Below are positions 7,998 through 16,854 of a stretch of DNA of 64,000 bases, in pieces. The position numbers and the translations under genes are program-made. The notes beneath the pieces were generated by a model that saw only the letters and a program-made list of their open reading frames with translations, was not told the origin of the DNA and ran no database searches. The stretch is from Acinetobacter sp. C26M (GTDB lineage: Bacteria > Pseudomonadota > Gammaproteobacteria > Pseudomonadales > Moraxellaceae). The stretch covers positions 3,162,001 to 3,226,000 of the forward strand of contig NZ_CP098478.1 in the NCBI RefSeq assembly GCF_023702675.1, written 5' to 3'. The first letter of the stretch is position 1. The number at the start of each line of letters is the position of its first letter.

Positions 7998-10010
7998 CTA
8001 AATCCACAATGACACAATAAGGTCAATTAACTTGATCGCAATAAACGGAAAGATCACACCACCTACACCGTAAATCAGCATATTACGGCGTAACAATTGC
8101 AAAGCACTCGCTGGCTTGAACTGCACACCTCTTAATGCCAATGGAATCAGCATCGGAATAATCAAGGCATTAAAGATCAATGCAGAAATTACTGCACTGC
8201 TTGGACTACCCAATTGCAAAATATTCAGTACCCCAAGTTCAGGAATTGCTACTGCAAACAGCGCAGGTAAGATCACAAAGTATTTAGAAACGTCATTGGC
8301 TAAAGAGAATGTGGTTAATGCACCACGAGTAATCAATTGCTGCTTCCCAATTTCGACCACATCAAGCAATTTAGTTGGATCAGAATCCAAGTCCACCATA
8401 TTGCCTGCTTCTTTCGCAGCCTGAGTGCCTGAGTTCATGGCTAGGCCAATATCCGCCTGAGCCAAAGCAGGAGCATCATTGGTACCATCCCCCACCATCG
8501 CGACCAGTTTACCTGCAGCTTGTTCATTACGAATACAGGCCAATTTATCTTCAGGTCTTGCCTCAGCAATATAATCATCTACACCTGCTTCAGCAGCAAT
8601 TGCTGCGGCAGTCAGCGGATTATCCCCTGTGACCATAATGGTTTTGATGCCCATCTCACGTAACTGTGCAAACCGTTCTTTAATGCCTTGTTTGATTACA
8701 TCCGAGAGTTCAATTACCCCTAAAATACTGTGATTCGAAGCTACTACGAGTGGTGTCGCACCTTTAGAGGCGATTTGTTCAACACGAGTTTTAAGTTCAA
8801 TGTTGTCTTTGATCTCTTGATTGGTAAATTTAAGAATAGCATCGACAGCACCTTTACGAATCTTTTGTCCGGTCACCAAGTCCACCCCAGATAATCGTGT
8901 CGATGCACTAAACTGAATGAATTCGGCATCTTGAGGTTCACGAATGTTCTCGCCCATTTCTTTACCCAAACTCACCACGGATTTACCTTCAGGGGTTGGG
9001 TCAGCAAATGAAGTTAACATCGCTGCTTGGCGTAACTCGGTTGGAGTCACACCTGCCAATGGATAAAAAGCAGTGGCCTGACGGTCGCCATAGGTGATCG
9101 TGCCTGTTTTATCCAACAACAACACATCAATATCACCGGCAACCTCAACCGCTTTCCCTGATTTAGCCAAGACATTGGCTTTTAAAGCACGGTTCATCCC
9201 AGCGATCCCAATTGCAGGTAATAAGCCCCCAATCGTAGTTGGAATCAAACATACCAACAGCGCAATCAGTAAAACCATACTGATTTTGATTCCCACCATT
9301 GAGCCAATAAATGGTAATGTCGCTACCACCACAATAAAGGTAATAGTCATGATATTAAGCAAAATACTTAACGCGATCTCATTTGGTGTTTTCTGACGGT
9401 TTGCACCTTCAACCAAGGCAATCATACGGTCTAGAAAGCTATGACCAGCTTCATTACTGACCCGAATAATAATTTCATCTGACAAAACTTTAGTACCACC
9501 AATCACACCTGAACGATCAGTGTTGGCTTCACGCAATACAGGTGCAGACTCACCAGTAACTGCCGACTCATTGATGGTGGCAAAACCTTGAATAATCTCC
9601 CCATCTGCTGGAACAATCTCACCAGCTTTGACAATCACCAAATCATCTTTTTTGAGTAGATTGGCAGAAATCGTATTCGGTACTGCATCTAAATCTAAAA
9701 TACGATTTGCTGTTAAGTTTTCACGTGCCTGACGCAATGATGCTGCTTGTCCTCGACCTTTGGCTTCTGCGACCGCTTCTGCATAATTCGCAAATAAGAC
9801 GGTCACCAATAAAATTAAGCTCAGCAATAAACCAAAACCTAAGCTAGTGCTCCCCATCAAAGTGGCCGCAATAGTCAAAACGGTTCCGACCCAGACACAT
9901 GCCATAACAGGATTTTTAAAAGCATATTGTGGCAACAGTTTATGAAAAGTTTGCTGAATAATTTCTTTATTCAAAATATCCATCTGTTGTGTCGCATTTG
10001 AATGTTTCAT
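7998..10010 (-). CDS. kdpB: KdpB, P-type ATPase subunit of the K+ pump
   Basis: A 670-residue P1A-type ATPase that drives K+ uptake by ATP hydrolysis. It shows the actuator motif TGESAPV, the phosphorylation motif DKTGTIT, the nucleotide-domain KGA motif and the hinge MVGDGTNDAPALAQADIG. Membrane helices flank these domains, and the end (IFPFIAIKLIDLIVSLWI) is hydrophobic. Its length is close to that of other KdpB proteins. It sits between kdpA (16-base gap) and kdpC (9-base gap). Confidence 0.96.
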   Translation of the reverse strand: MKHSNATQQMDILNKEIIQQTFHKLLPQYAFKNPVMACVWVGTVLTIAATLMGSTSLGFGLLLSLILLVTVLFANYAEAVAEAKGRGQAASLRQARENLTANRILDLDAVPNTISANLLKKDDLVIVKAGEIVPADGEIIQGFATINESAVTGESAPVLREANTDRSGVIGGTKVLSDEIIIRVSNEAGHSFLDRMIALVEGANRQKTPNEIALSILLNIMTITFIVVVATLPFIGSMVGIKISMVLLIALLVCLIPTTIGGLLPAIGIAGMNRALKANVLAKSGKAVEVAGDIDVLLLDKTGTITYGDRQATAFYPLAGVTPTELRQAAMLTSFADPTPEGKSVVSLGKEMGENIREPQDAEFIQFSASTRLSGVDLVTGQKIRKGAVDAILKFTNQEIKDNIELKTRVEQIASKGATPLVVASNHSILGVIELSDVIKQGIKERFAQLREMGIKTIMVTGDNPLTAAAIAAEAGVDDYIAEARPEDKLACIRNEQAAGKLVAMVGDGTNDAPALAQADIGLAMNSGTQAAKEAGNMVDLDSDPTKLLDVVEIGKQQLITRGALTTFSLANDVSKYFVILPALFAVAIPELGVLNILQLGSPSSAVISALIFNALIIPMLIPLALRGVQFKPASALQLLRRNMLIYGVGGVIFPFIAIKLIDLIVSLWI

Positions 10011-10026
10011 TGTGCTTGCTCCACAC

Positions 10027-11736
10027 TTAAACTTTTATCGATAAATAGTCAGCAATTGGTCCAATCACCAACACCGGCATGAATTGCAATAAGGTGAGAA
10101 TCAACACGATCCCGATCAAGGTCAAAGCAAATGTCGGTGATTCAATGTGTAATGAACCTTTGCTTTCCGCTGCTTGAGCTTTGGTTGCTAAACTGACTGC
10201 AATCAAGACTGGAATGATTAGCACGCTATAACGCCCTGCTAATAAAGCGATACTGGCACTGAGATTCCACCATAGGGTGTTATCGCCTAAACCTTCAAAA
10301 CCAGAGCCATTGTTTGCGTAAGCTGAAACATATTCATAAAACACTTGGCTAATCCCATGGAATGCTGGATTTGAATTCCCTGTAATTGCTGGGAATGCAA
10401 TTGCGATTGCAGTCAAACCAAGAATCACCACAGGCTGTAATAGAATCACAAGCGCTAACAACTTAATTTCAGTGACTTCAATTTTTCGACCAAACAATTC
10501 AGGGGTACGCCCTGTCATCAAGCCTGCGATAAAGACAGCAAGAAACAGGTAAATAAAGAACTGCAATAAGCCACAACCAATCCCGCCCCAAATGGCATTA
10601 ATCAGCATATTGCACAGCTCAACCAATCCTGTCAGTGGTGAGGCTGAATCATGCATCATATTGACCGAGCCATTATTGACTTGTGTGGTCAAACTTCCCC
10701 ACAGGGCAGATGCTTCAACACCAAAGCGAAGCTCTTTCCCCTCCATCAACGCTGTGTTTGAAATTAACGAAGATTTTTCAGTCCACAAGGTTAATAAGGT
10801 TGAAGCCAATGACATCAGCAACATGGTGCCAAAAATCATCCACATCAATTTCTTACGCTGGATAAAGCGTCCAACCATAAATACTGCTGACAATGGAATA
10901 AGTAAGATCGCAATCATCTCAATCACATTCGATAACGGCGTTGGGTTTTCTAACGGCACACTGCTATTTGGCCCATACCAGCCGCCACCATTACTACCCA
11001 GTTGTTTAATCGCGACCATTGGCGCAACAGGACCAAGTGGAATATGTTGTGTTTGTACCTCAGAGCTTTGATCTAAGACCTGTGCTGTCGGGCCAGCAGA
11101 TAATGTTGCTGGAACACCTTGAAAGGTCAGTAACAAAGAAAAAATAAGTCCTAATGGAATGAAGAATCTAAATAATGGTCGAATGATATCCATCCAATAA
11201 TTACCTAGATTAATCTGATTCCAATTCTTTTGATCTGAATCTTCTGTTTGACGTGATTGCAGGAACAAAGCTCGTAACATTGCAACCAATAAAGCAAGCC
11301 CAACAATTGGAGACAAATATTGCAGCCCAACGATTACCGTCATTTGTGATAAATACGACAGTTGAGCCTGTCCTGAGTAATGTTGCTGGTTGGTATTGGT
11401 CAGGAATGAAATAGTGGTATGTAATGCCAAATCCCAGTTCATATTGGGAATATGATCAGGATTCAGTGGCAACCATGCTTGAGTCATTAAAACGGTAACG
11501 CTAGCGCCCAGCAATAAAACGTTACTGAGTAGGAAAGCAGCAAGATATTGCCGCCAATTCATACCGACTTGCTTCACATTTAGAACAGCATAAATCGGTT
11601 GCTCAATCCATTTAAACAATCGGTCGCTTTTCATTGGTTTTGCCTGCATCACATCCGCAAGATAAGCACCTAGCGGGTAAGCCAACAGCAATGAAAGGAT
11701 AAATACAGAAATAAATTCCCACATAGCAAATGCCAT
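10027..11736 (-). CDS. kdpA: KdpA, K+-translocating channel-like subunit
   Basis: A 569-residue polytopic inner-membrane protein, the K+-selective subunit of KdpFABC. Selectivity-filter segments of the four pseudo-repeats are visible: NTNQQHYSGQ, NGGGWYGPNSS, the GGIGCGLLQ region and NNGSGFEGLGDN. The start at 11736 gives MAFAMWEFIS. No strong ribosome site is seen there, and the ATG four codons later is possible. No kdpF-like small hydrophobic frame is visible upstream. It is the first gene of the operon and is divergent from an outer-membrane transporter gene. Confidence 0.95.
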   Translation of the reverse strand: MAFAMWEFISVFILSLLLAYPLGAYLADVMQAKPMKSDRLFKWIEQPIYAVLNVKQVGMNWRQYLAAFLLSNVLLLGASVTVLMTQAWLPLNPDHIPNMNWDLALHTTISFLTNTNQQHYSGQAQLSYLSQMTVIVGLQYLSPIVGLALLVAMLRALFLQSRQTEDSDQKNWNQINLGNYWMDIIRPLFRFFIPLGLIFSLLLTFQGVPATLSAGPTAQVLDQSSEVQTQHIPLGPVAPMVAIKQLGSNGGGWYGPNSSVPLENPTPLSNVIEMIAILLIPLSAVFMVGRFIQRKKLMWMIFGTMLLMSLASTLLTLWTEKSSLISNTALMEGKELRFGVEASALWGSLTTQVNNGSVNMMHDSASPLTGLVELCNMLINAIWGGIGCGLLQFFIYLFLAVFIAGLMTGRTPELFGRKIEVTEIKLLALVILLQPVVILGLTAIAIAFPAITGNSNPAFHGISQVFYEYVSAYANNGSGFEGLGDNTLWWNLSASIALLAGRYSVLIIPVLIAVSLATKAQAAESKGSLHIESPTFALTLIGIVLILTLLQFMPVLVIGPIADYLSIKV

Positions 11737-11771
11737 TTAAAAATAGGTCAGCTTTAGTATGGAAATTGAGG

Positions 11772-11823
11772 ACGTAAATTCTCTATATTGAAAAACGAGG
11801 GCAACGTAAATTTTACGTAAATT
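11772..11823. promoter_or_regulatory. Three ACGTAAATT repeats, candidate KdpE operator
   Basis: The nonamer ACGTAAATT occurs at 11772-11780, 11804-11812 and 11815-11823, with start-to-start spacings of 32 and 11 bases, near whole helical turns. A perfect 15-bp inverted repeat (7+1+7) spans 11804-11818. Their place just upstream of kdpA and the helical phasing suggest binding of KdpE dimers. The sequence similarity to known KdpE sites is only general (T/A-rich with TTTAC). Confidence 0.5.
11782..11810 (-). promoter_or_regulatory. Candidate kdpA promoter
   Basis: On the minus strand, TTTACG (11805-11810) and TATAGA (11782-11787) are separated by 17 bases. Each matches the sigma70 consensus at four of six positions, as expected of a promoter needing an activator. 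The -35 hexamer sits inside one copy of a repeated ACGTAAATT element. The call is by eye only. Confidence 0.45.
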
Positions 11824-11836
11824 ATTTGAATTAGAT

Positions 11837-12211
11837 TTAAAATGCTTAAAAAATTAGCTAAAAATCAAATATGAAGAAATAAATCTCATTTTTTACAAAA
11901 AATCTTTGACCATATAAAAAACTTTTTTTCTAAAAATGCAAAAAGAAACGATTATTATTTTAAAATAATAATTTATATTTATCATTATTTTACAAATAAA
12001 AACACATATGTATATAAATTTTTTAAGATTTATTTTTATCCATTTTCATCTAATCCTTAGTACTGCTTAGTTCATTTAGAACATTTACTCTTATTTTAAT
12101 TATGGTATTTTTGTTACATGAAGTTATAGCCAATCACGATAGATAACTTTTTGTTGTCAGATCATAGCTTCTTAACACTTAAGAATCTTGAAGTTCAAGG
12201 AAAGATTTACA
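11837..12211. other. AT-rich intergenic region without a gene
   Basis: The rest of the kdpA/FadL intergenic space is very AT-rich. It shows no frame with a ribosome site and no RNA-like structure I can support. It should hold the promoter of the FadL-type gene at 12212, but no hexamer pair stands out. Confidence 0.5.
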
Positions 12212-13654
12212 ATGAAACTAAAACATCTTAGCACTGCCATGATCTTAGCAACGCTACCTGCAACTGGAGTTTTTGCAGCTGCGTTAGACCGTTCAGGTCA
12301 ATCTATGTCTGCTTTTTTACAACCGGGCAACTATTTTGAAGCCGGTCTTTCGGTTTTAGACCCAACAGTTAAAGGTCAAGAAGCGGGTACTTCATCAACG
12401 ACACGTAAAATCGGCGATATGGGCGATGATTACATGTTCCCTAGCGCAGCATTAAAACTACAGCTGACTGATAATATTTCTTTTGGTCTTCTTTATGACC
12501 AACCATTTGGTGCTGATGCAAAATATACAGGTGACAATGTATTCGTATCTAGCCCAACTGACGGTGTTTTATCTGCAAAATCAATTGATGGTATTGTAAC
12601 AAGCAGAGCAATTGCTGCATTGCAAGCACAAAACCTTCCTGTAAATGAACAAACCATTGCAGCTGCGAAAGCCCAAGTACAAAATACGCCTCAATTTAAG
12701 CAATTGGCTGGTGCATTAAATGCAGCTAAGAACTATCTTGGTTCTAGTACTGGTCAAAATAGTACCCAAGTTGAAGTTGATACACAAAATTTATCTATGG
12801 TTTTTGGTTTTCAACCAAATCAAAACCTTAATTTCTACGCAGGTCCTGTACTTCAAACAGTAAAAGGAAATGTAAGCCTTCGTGGTGAAGCATATAGCGT
12901 TTACAATGGTTATGATGCTGATATTAAAGAAACAACAGGTGTGGGCTGGTTAGCAGGTGCTGCTTACCAAATTCCTGAGATCGCACTTAAAGCGTCTGTA
13001 ACTTACCGTTCAGAAATCGACCATGACGTAAAAATTAAAGAAGACTTATCTTTGTTAGGCTTCCCTGGATTAACAAGTGTTCTTGGTGGATTAGGACTTG
13101 ATCCAAGCAAACTCACTGCTGGCCTTGCACAAGACAAGAAAACCAAAATCACAACACCTCAATCTGTTAACTTGGATTTCCAAACAGGTATCATGGCAAA
13201 CACCGTTGCATTTGCCAATGTTCGTTGGGTGAACTGGAAAGATTTCTCAATCCAACCATATAAATTTGGTGTTTTATCACAACAAGTTGGTGGTTTAGTT
13301 GGTCGTCCAAATGGTTTCAACTTAGTTGAATATTCTGATGACCAATGGTCTGTAAATGCTGGTGTTGGTCGTAAACTCAATGACCAATGGGCTGGTAACG
13401 TTTCTGTAGGTTGGGATTCTGGTGCAGGCAACCCTGTAACAACTTTAGGTCCAACAGAAGGTTACTGGAATGTTGGTGTAGGTGTTCAATATAGCCCTAC
13501 TCCTGCAACCTTTATCTCAGGTGGTGTGAAATACTTCTGGTTAGGCGATGCTAAAGCTCAAACTGGTGCTCAAGCAGGTGGTAATGACTATGTTGCAGAC
13601 TTCCAAGATAACAAAGCAATCGCTTATGGTATGAAAATTGGTTACCGTTTCTAA
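12212..13654 (+). CDS. FadL/OmpP1-family outer-membrane transporter, copy 1
   Basis: A 480-residue outer-membrane beta-barrel for hydrophobic compounds such as long-chain fatty acids. The start at 12212 gives a clean signal peptide (MKLKHLSTAMILATLPATGVFA) with an AGGA site upstream; the in-frame ATG at 12188 lacks both. The mature N terminus AALDRSGQSMSAFLQPGNYF matches the FadL hatch, and the protein ends in aromatic FMK-like barrel style (KIGYRF). Compared with the next gene it has about 60 extra residues (about 12560-12760) with an Ala/Gln-rich helix, probably an extracellular loop or hatch insertion. A terminator follows. Confidence 0.85.
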   Translation: MKLKHLSTAMILATLPATGVFAAALDRSGQSMSAFLQPGNYFEAGLSVLDPTVKGQEAGTSSTTRKIGDMGDDYMFPSAALKLQLTDNISFGLLYDQPFGADAKYTGDNVFVSSPTDGVLSAKSIDGIVTSRAIAALQAQNLPVNEQTIAAAKAQVQNTPQFKQLAGALNAAKNYLGSSTGQNSTQVEVDTQNLSMVFGFQPNQNLNFYAGPVLQTVKGNVSLRGEAYSVYNGYDADIKETTGVGWLAGAAYQIPEIALKASVTYRSEIDHDVKIKEDLSLLGFPGLTSVLGGLGLDPSKLTAGLAQDKKTKITTPQSVNLDFQTGIMANTVAFANVRWVNWKDFSIQPYKFGVLSQQVGGLVGRPNGFNLVEYSDDQWSVNAGVGRKLNDQWAGNVSVGWDSGAGNPVTTLGPTEGYWNVGVGVQYSPTPATFISGGVKYFWLGDAKAQTGAQAGGNDYVADFQDNKAIAYGMKIGYRF

Positions 13655-13668
13655 TTCGTTTCTATAAA

Positions 13669-13698
13669 AGAAAGGTCATCATCAGATGGCCTTTTTTA
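13669..13698 (+). terminator. Intrinsic terminator
   Basis: The hairpin pairs AAAGGTCATC with GATGGCCTTT around a short loop (one G-T wobble) and is followed by a T run. It ends the first FadL-type gene, so the second copy has its own transcript. Confidence 0.75.
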
Positions 13699-13906
13699 TT
13701 GTGCTTTAATAAATAAAATCAAAACTATAGATCAATACCTAATATTCATTTCATACACTAGAACCACCAAGGTAAAACTTGAATGCTCAACTATTTTTCG
13801 TGACCTCATCAGTTCATTTATTGACATTTGTAAAATATTTAAGCGAATAAAAATTATGTTACTTTTCGCGCCATTCTGTTACAAAGTGATTTGAGAGAAC
13901 ATATTA

Positions 13907-15136
13907 ATGAAGCTGAATGCTATTCAAACGGCTCTTCTACTTAGCTTAGTTCCAACAACGACAACATTTGCCGCAGCATTGGATCGCTCTGGCCAATCAA
14001 TTACAGCGTTCCTACAGCCAAATAATTATTTTGAAGCAGGTATCACAGTTCTTGATCCCAATGTATCAGGTAAGGACATATCTCAAAACAATACAGGGAA
14101 TATGGCGAATCATTACTACTCGCCAAATGCTGCCCTAAAAATTCAAGCAACGGATAAATTCTCGATTGGTCTTATTTATGACCAGCCTTATGGGGCAGAT
14201 GCAGAATATACAGGTAAAAGTAACTTTATCGAAAGTCGCCCTGTTCCATTTAAAGGCGGTACATCGGTTACAGTTGATACCGAAAACTTAAACTTGTTAT
14301 TTGGTTATCAGCCGAATCAAAACTGGAACGTTTATGCTGGTGCGGTTTATCAAACCTTAGACAGCACTGTGTTATTACGCGGTGAAAGCTATAGTGCTTA
14401 TAACGGTTATGATTTTAAAACAGGTCGTGATGAAGCAGTGGGTTGGTTAGCGGGTGTTGCTTATCAAATGCCTGAAATTGCACTCAAGGCTTCTTTAACT
14501 TATCGCGCCAAGATCAAGCATGAAATGAATGCTTATGAAAAACATGGCGCTGCAGGTATGACACAATCACCAACACTTAATGCAGGTTTAACTCAGATTA
14601 ATAACGCTGAAGGCCAGACAGAAATCACTACCCCACAATCCGTCAACCTAGACTTCCAAACAGGGATTATGGAAAACACGGTTGCATTTGCCAACTTACG
14701 TTGGGTGAACTGGAAAGACTTTGCCATCCGTCCATATAAATTTGGTACTGCCTCGGTTTTACCAACTATTACTGAAAAAACTGGTAAAAAAGACGGTTTT
14801 GATCTTGTTGCGTATACCGAAGATCAATACTCGATTACTGCGGGTGTAGGCCGTAAAATTAATGACCAATGGGCAGGTAATGTATCAGTCGGTTGGGACT
14901 CTGGTGCAGGCAACCCTGTCACGACATTAGGTCCAACTGAAGGTTATTGGAATGTCGGTGTTGGCATTCAATATAGCCCAACTCCTGCAACCTTTATTGC
15001 GGGTGGTGTGAAATACTTCTGGCTCGGCGATGCGAAAGCGCAATCAGGTTCACAATTCAATACACCAGGCTATGTAGCTGAATTTGAAAATAATGATGCC
15101 ATCGCCTATGGTTTAAAGATTGGTTATAAATTCTAA
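13907..15136 (+). CDS. FadL/OmpP1-family outer-membrane transporter, copy 2
   Basis: A 409-residue paralogue of the preceding gene with signal peptide MKLNAIQTALLLSLVPTTTTFA and the same mature start AALDRSGQS. Barrel strands are highly conserved between the two copies, for example ITTPQSVNLDFQTGIM, FANxRWVNWKDF and the long block from NDQWAGNVSVGWDSGAG to KYFWLGDAKAQ. The extracellular parts and the segment at residues 90-110 differ. Tandem duplication followed by loop divergence is the simplest explanation, and different hydrophobic substrates may follow. A short ribosome site (GAGAG) lies before the ATG. Confidence 0.85.
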   Translation: MKLNAIQTALLLSLVPTTTTFAAALDRSGQSITAFLQPNNYFEAGITVLDPNVSGKDISQNNTGNMANHYYSPNAALKIQATDKFSIGLIYDQPYGADAEYTGKSNFIESRPVPFKGGTSVTVDTENLNLLFGYQPNQNWNVYAGAVYQTLDSTVLLRGESYSAYNGYDFKTGRDEAVGWLAGVAYQMPEIALKASLTYRAKIKHEMNAYEKHGAAGMTQSPTLNAGLTQINNAEGQTEITTPQSVNLDFQTGIMENTVAFANLRWVNWKDFAIRPYKFGTASVLPTITEKTGKKDGFDLVAYTEDQYSITAGVGRKINDQWAGNVSVGWDSGAGNPVTTLGPTEGYWNVGVGIQYSPTPATFIAGGVKYFWLGDAKAQSGSQFNTPGYVAEFENNDAIAYGLKIGYKF

Positions 15137-15189
15137 GAAATCTCCCCTCACCCTGAGCCACGACTGAAGTGGCGCAAGGTGAAAAAGCC

Positions 15190-15210
15190 CCCTCCTTTTC
15201 TAAAGGAGGG
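15190..15210. terminator. Hairpin between convergent genes, REP-like
   Basis: CCCTCCTTT pairs perfectly with AAAGGAGGG around a three-base loop, between the convergent FadL-type gene and thrH. The GC-rich CCCTCC/GGAGGG form with a nearby CTCCCCTCACCCTGA segment looks like a dispersed intergenic repeat of a kind found in many gammaproteobacteria. It could also end transcription. Confidence 0.5.
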
Positions 15211-15224
15211 CTGGGGAGGATTAA

Positions 15225-15842
15225 TTACTCTGGAATATCACGTTGTGATACAGAACGAATCGCCTGTTTTAACGCTTCATAACCATGTAGTGGTGGGAAT
15301 TGTGGAAACTCAGCAATCACATTGGCTGGCGCATCAAACAAGAAACCATGATCAGCTTCGCCAAGCATAGTCGTATCGTTATAAGAGTCACCTGCCGCGA
15401 TGACGCGGAAGTTTAAACCGTGCAATGCTTTTACCGCCTGACGCTTTTGATCAGGTTGGCGCAATTTATATGCGGTAATCATACCGTTTTCATCAGTTTC
15501 AAGCTTGTGACAGAAAATCGTTGGCCATCCCAATTGCTTCATGAGTGGATGAGCAAACTCATAAAAAGTATCAGATAAAATAATCAATTGAAAATGAGTA
15601 CGCACCCACTCAACAAACTCTTTAGCCCCTTCAAAAGGTCCCATATCAGCAATCACAGCTTGAATATCATTTAAGCCTAAACCATGCTGTTTCAAGATAT
15701 TCAGACGTTGAGTCATGAGTACATCGTAATCTGGAATATCACGTGTAGTTGCTTCAAGTTCTTTAATCCCTGTTTTTTTTGCAAAGTTGATCCAAATTTC
15801 TGGAACCAAAACCCCTTCAAGATCTAGGCATACGATTTCCAT
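15225..15842 (-). CDS. thrH: ThrH, phosphoserine/homoserine phosphotransferase
   Basis: A 205-residue HAD-superfamily enzyme. The nucleophile motif near the start reads LDLEGVLVPEIW, in which the first Asp is the nucleophile and a Glu replaces the usual second Asp, the ThrH signature. Motif II is LIILSDTF, and motif III/IV is AAGDSYNDTTML. ThrH proteins dephosphorylate phosphoserine and can move the phosphate to homoserine, linking serine and threonine synthesis in the cytoplasm. It is convergent with the FadL-type gene and divergent from cysH. Confidence 0.92.
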   Translation of the reverse strand: MEIVCLDLEGVLVPEIWINFAKKTGIKELEATTRDIPDYDVLMTQRLNILKQHGLGLNDIQAVIADMGPFEGAKEFVEWVRTHFQLIILSDTFYEFAHPLMKQLGWPTIFCHKLETDENGMITAYKLRQPDQKRQAVKALHGLNFRVIAAGDSYNDTTMLGEADHGFLFDAPANVIAEFPQFPPLHGYEALKQAIRSVSQRDIPE

Positions 15843-16050
15843 GCTTATCCAACTATCCTATGTGTTAAAAATTGCGCTAGTTTAGCATGGAGAGCTGTTC
15901 AAGAATCGCCCTTTTTTCATACTCTAACCATAGATTTTTTGAATAAGAATTTGCTTGATGGTCATATCCGACTCGGCATAATTACATTACTATATGGCGT
16001 AGTGTGTCGTGTATACGATAAAGACCGATGATCATAAAAGGCAACGCGTT

Positions 16051-16671
16051 ATGACTTTAAACTTGGATCAAATCAATACAGAATTTGGCAATGATGCTGA
16101 AAAACTAGTTGAATGGGCATTAAGCTTAAATGAAAAAGCTATTGTGACAACTAATTTTCGTCCATTTGAAGCTGTCATTTTACATATGTTGACCCGTGTC
16201 AAACCTGATATCCAAGTGGTATGGATGGATAATGGCTACAACACCGAAACAACCTATAAGTATGTTGATGAGATTACAAAACTGTTGAATCTTAATCTTC
16301 TGACTTATTTGCCAAAACGTTCACGTGCACATCGTGAAGCACTGGAAGGCACCGTGCCAGCATTGGATGATCCAAAGCATGAAGCTTTTACTGCTGAAGT
16401 AAAATTAGAACCTTTTGAGCGCGCATTACGAGAAACCGCACCCAAAGTTTGGTTTACGGCATTACGTGCAACAGATACCGCTGTTCGTGCTGAAATGGAC
16501 CCTGTGAGTATTAATCCAGATGGTCTTATCAAGGTTGCGCCATTATTGAAATGGACTTCAAAAGACCTCTGGGAATATATGCAAAAACATAATTTACCTG
16601 ATAATGAAGATTATTTTGATCCGACAAAAGGTGAAGAGCATCGCGAATGCGGTTTGCATCTAAACCACTAA
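16051..16671 (+). CDS. cysH: CysH-type phosphoadenylyl-sulfate reductase
   Basis: A 206-residue PAPS-reductase-family protein of assimilatory sulfate reduction, which reduces (P)APS to sulfite using thioredoxin or glutaredoxin. The N-terminal PP-loop-like nucleotide site is around TTNFRPFEAVILHML, followed by VVWMDNGYNTETTY. The C-terminal tail ends in ECGLHLNH, carrying the catalytic Cys. This is the only Cys in the protein, so the CC/CxxC ligands of iron-sulfur APS reductases are absent. The start at 16051 follows AAAAGG; an upstream in-frame ATG at 16009 has no ribosome site. At 206 residues it is shorter than the roughly 240 of E. coli CysH. Confidence 0.88.
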   Translation: MTLNLDQINTEFGNDAEKLVEWALSLNEKAIVTTNFRPFEAVILHMLTRVKPDIQVVWMDNGYNTETTYKYVDEITKLLNLNLLTYLPKRSRAHREALEGTVPALDDPKHEAFTAEVKLEPFERALRETAPKVWFTALRATDTAVRAEMDPVSINPDGLIKVAPLLKWTSKDLWEYMQKHNLPDNEDYFDPTKGEEHRECGLHLNH

Positions 16672-16685
16672 ATCTCTATTCCATT

Positions 16686-16722
16686 AAAACAAAACCACTG
16701 ATTCGTCAGTGGTTTTGTTTTT
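16686..16722 (+). terminator. Intrinsic terminator of cysH
   Basis: ACAAAACCACTGA pairs with TCAGTGGTTTTGT around TTCG and is followed by a T run. The stable UUCG tetraloop makes this a strong terminator. Confidence 0.9.
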
Positions 16723-16854
16723 TATGACTCGCTTGTCTAAAGTCATATTTTAACCAGAACAAACAGTATATACTGCGCAGAACGGTTCCAATAATTCTAA
16801 TAAGAGCTCTTCGAGAGTATCTTAGAAAAAATGCGATGAGAGGCTAGGTCTGCT

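Noticed and set aside
10592..11071. A 159-codon plus-strand frame
   Set aside because: It is antisense to the conserved kdpA gene and shows no domain or ribosome site.
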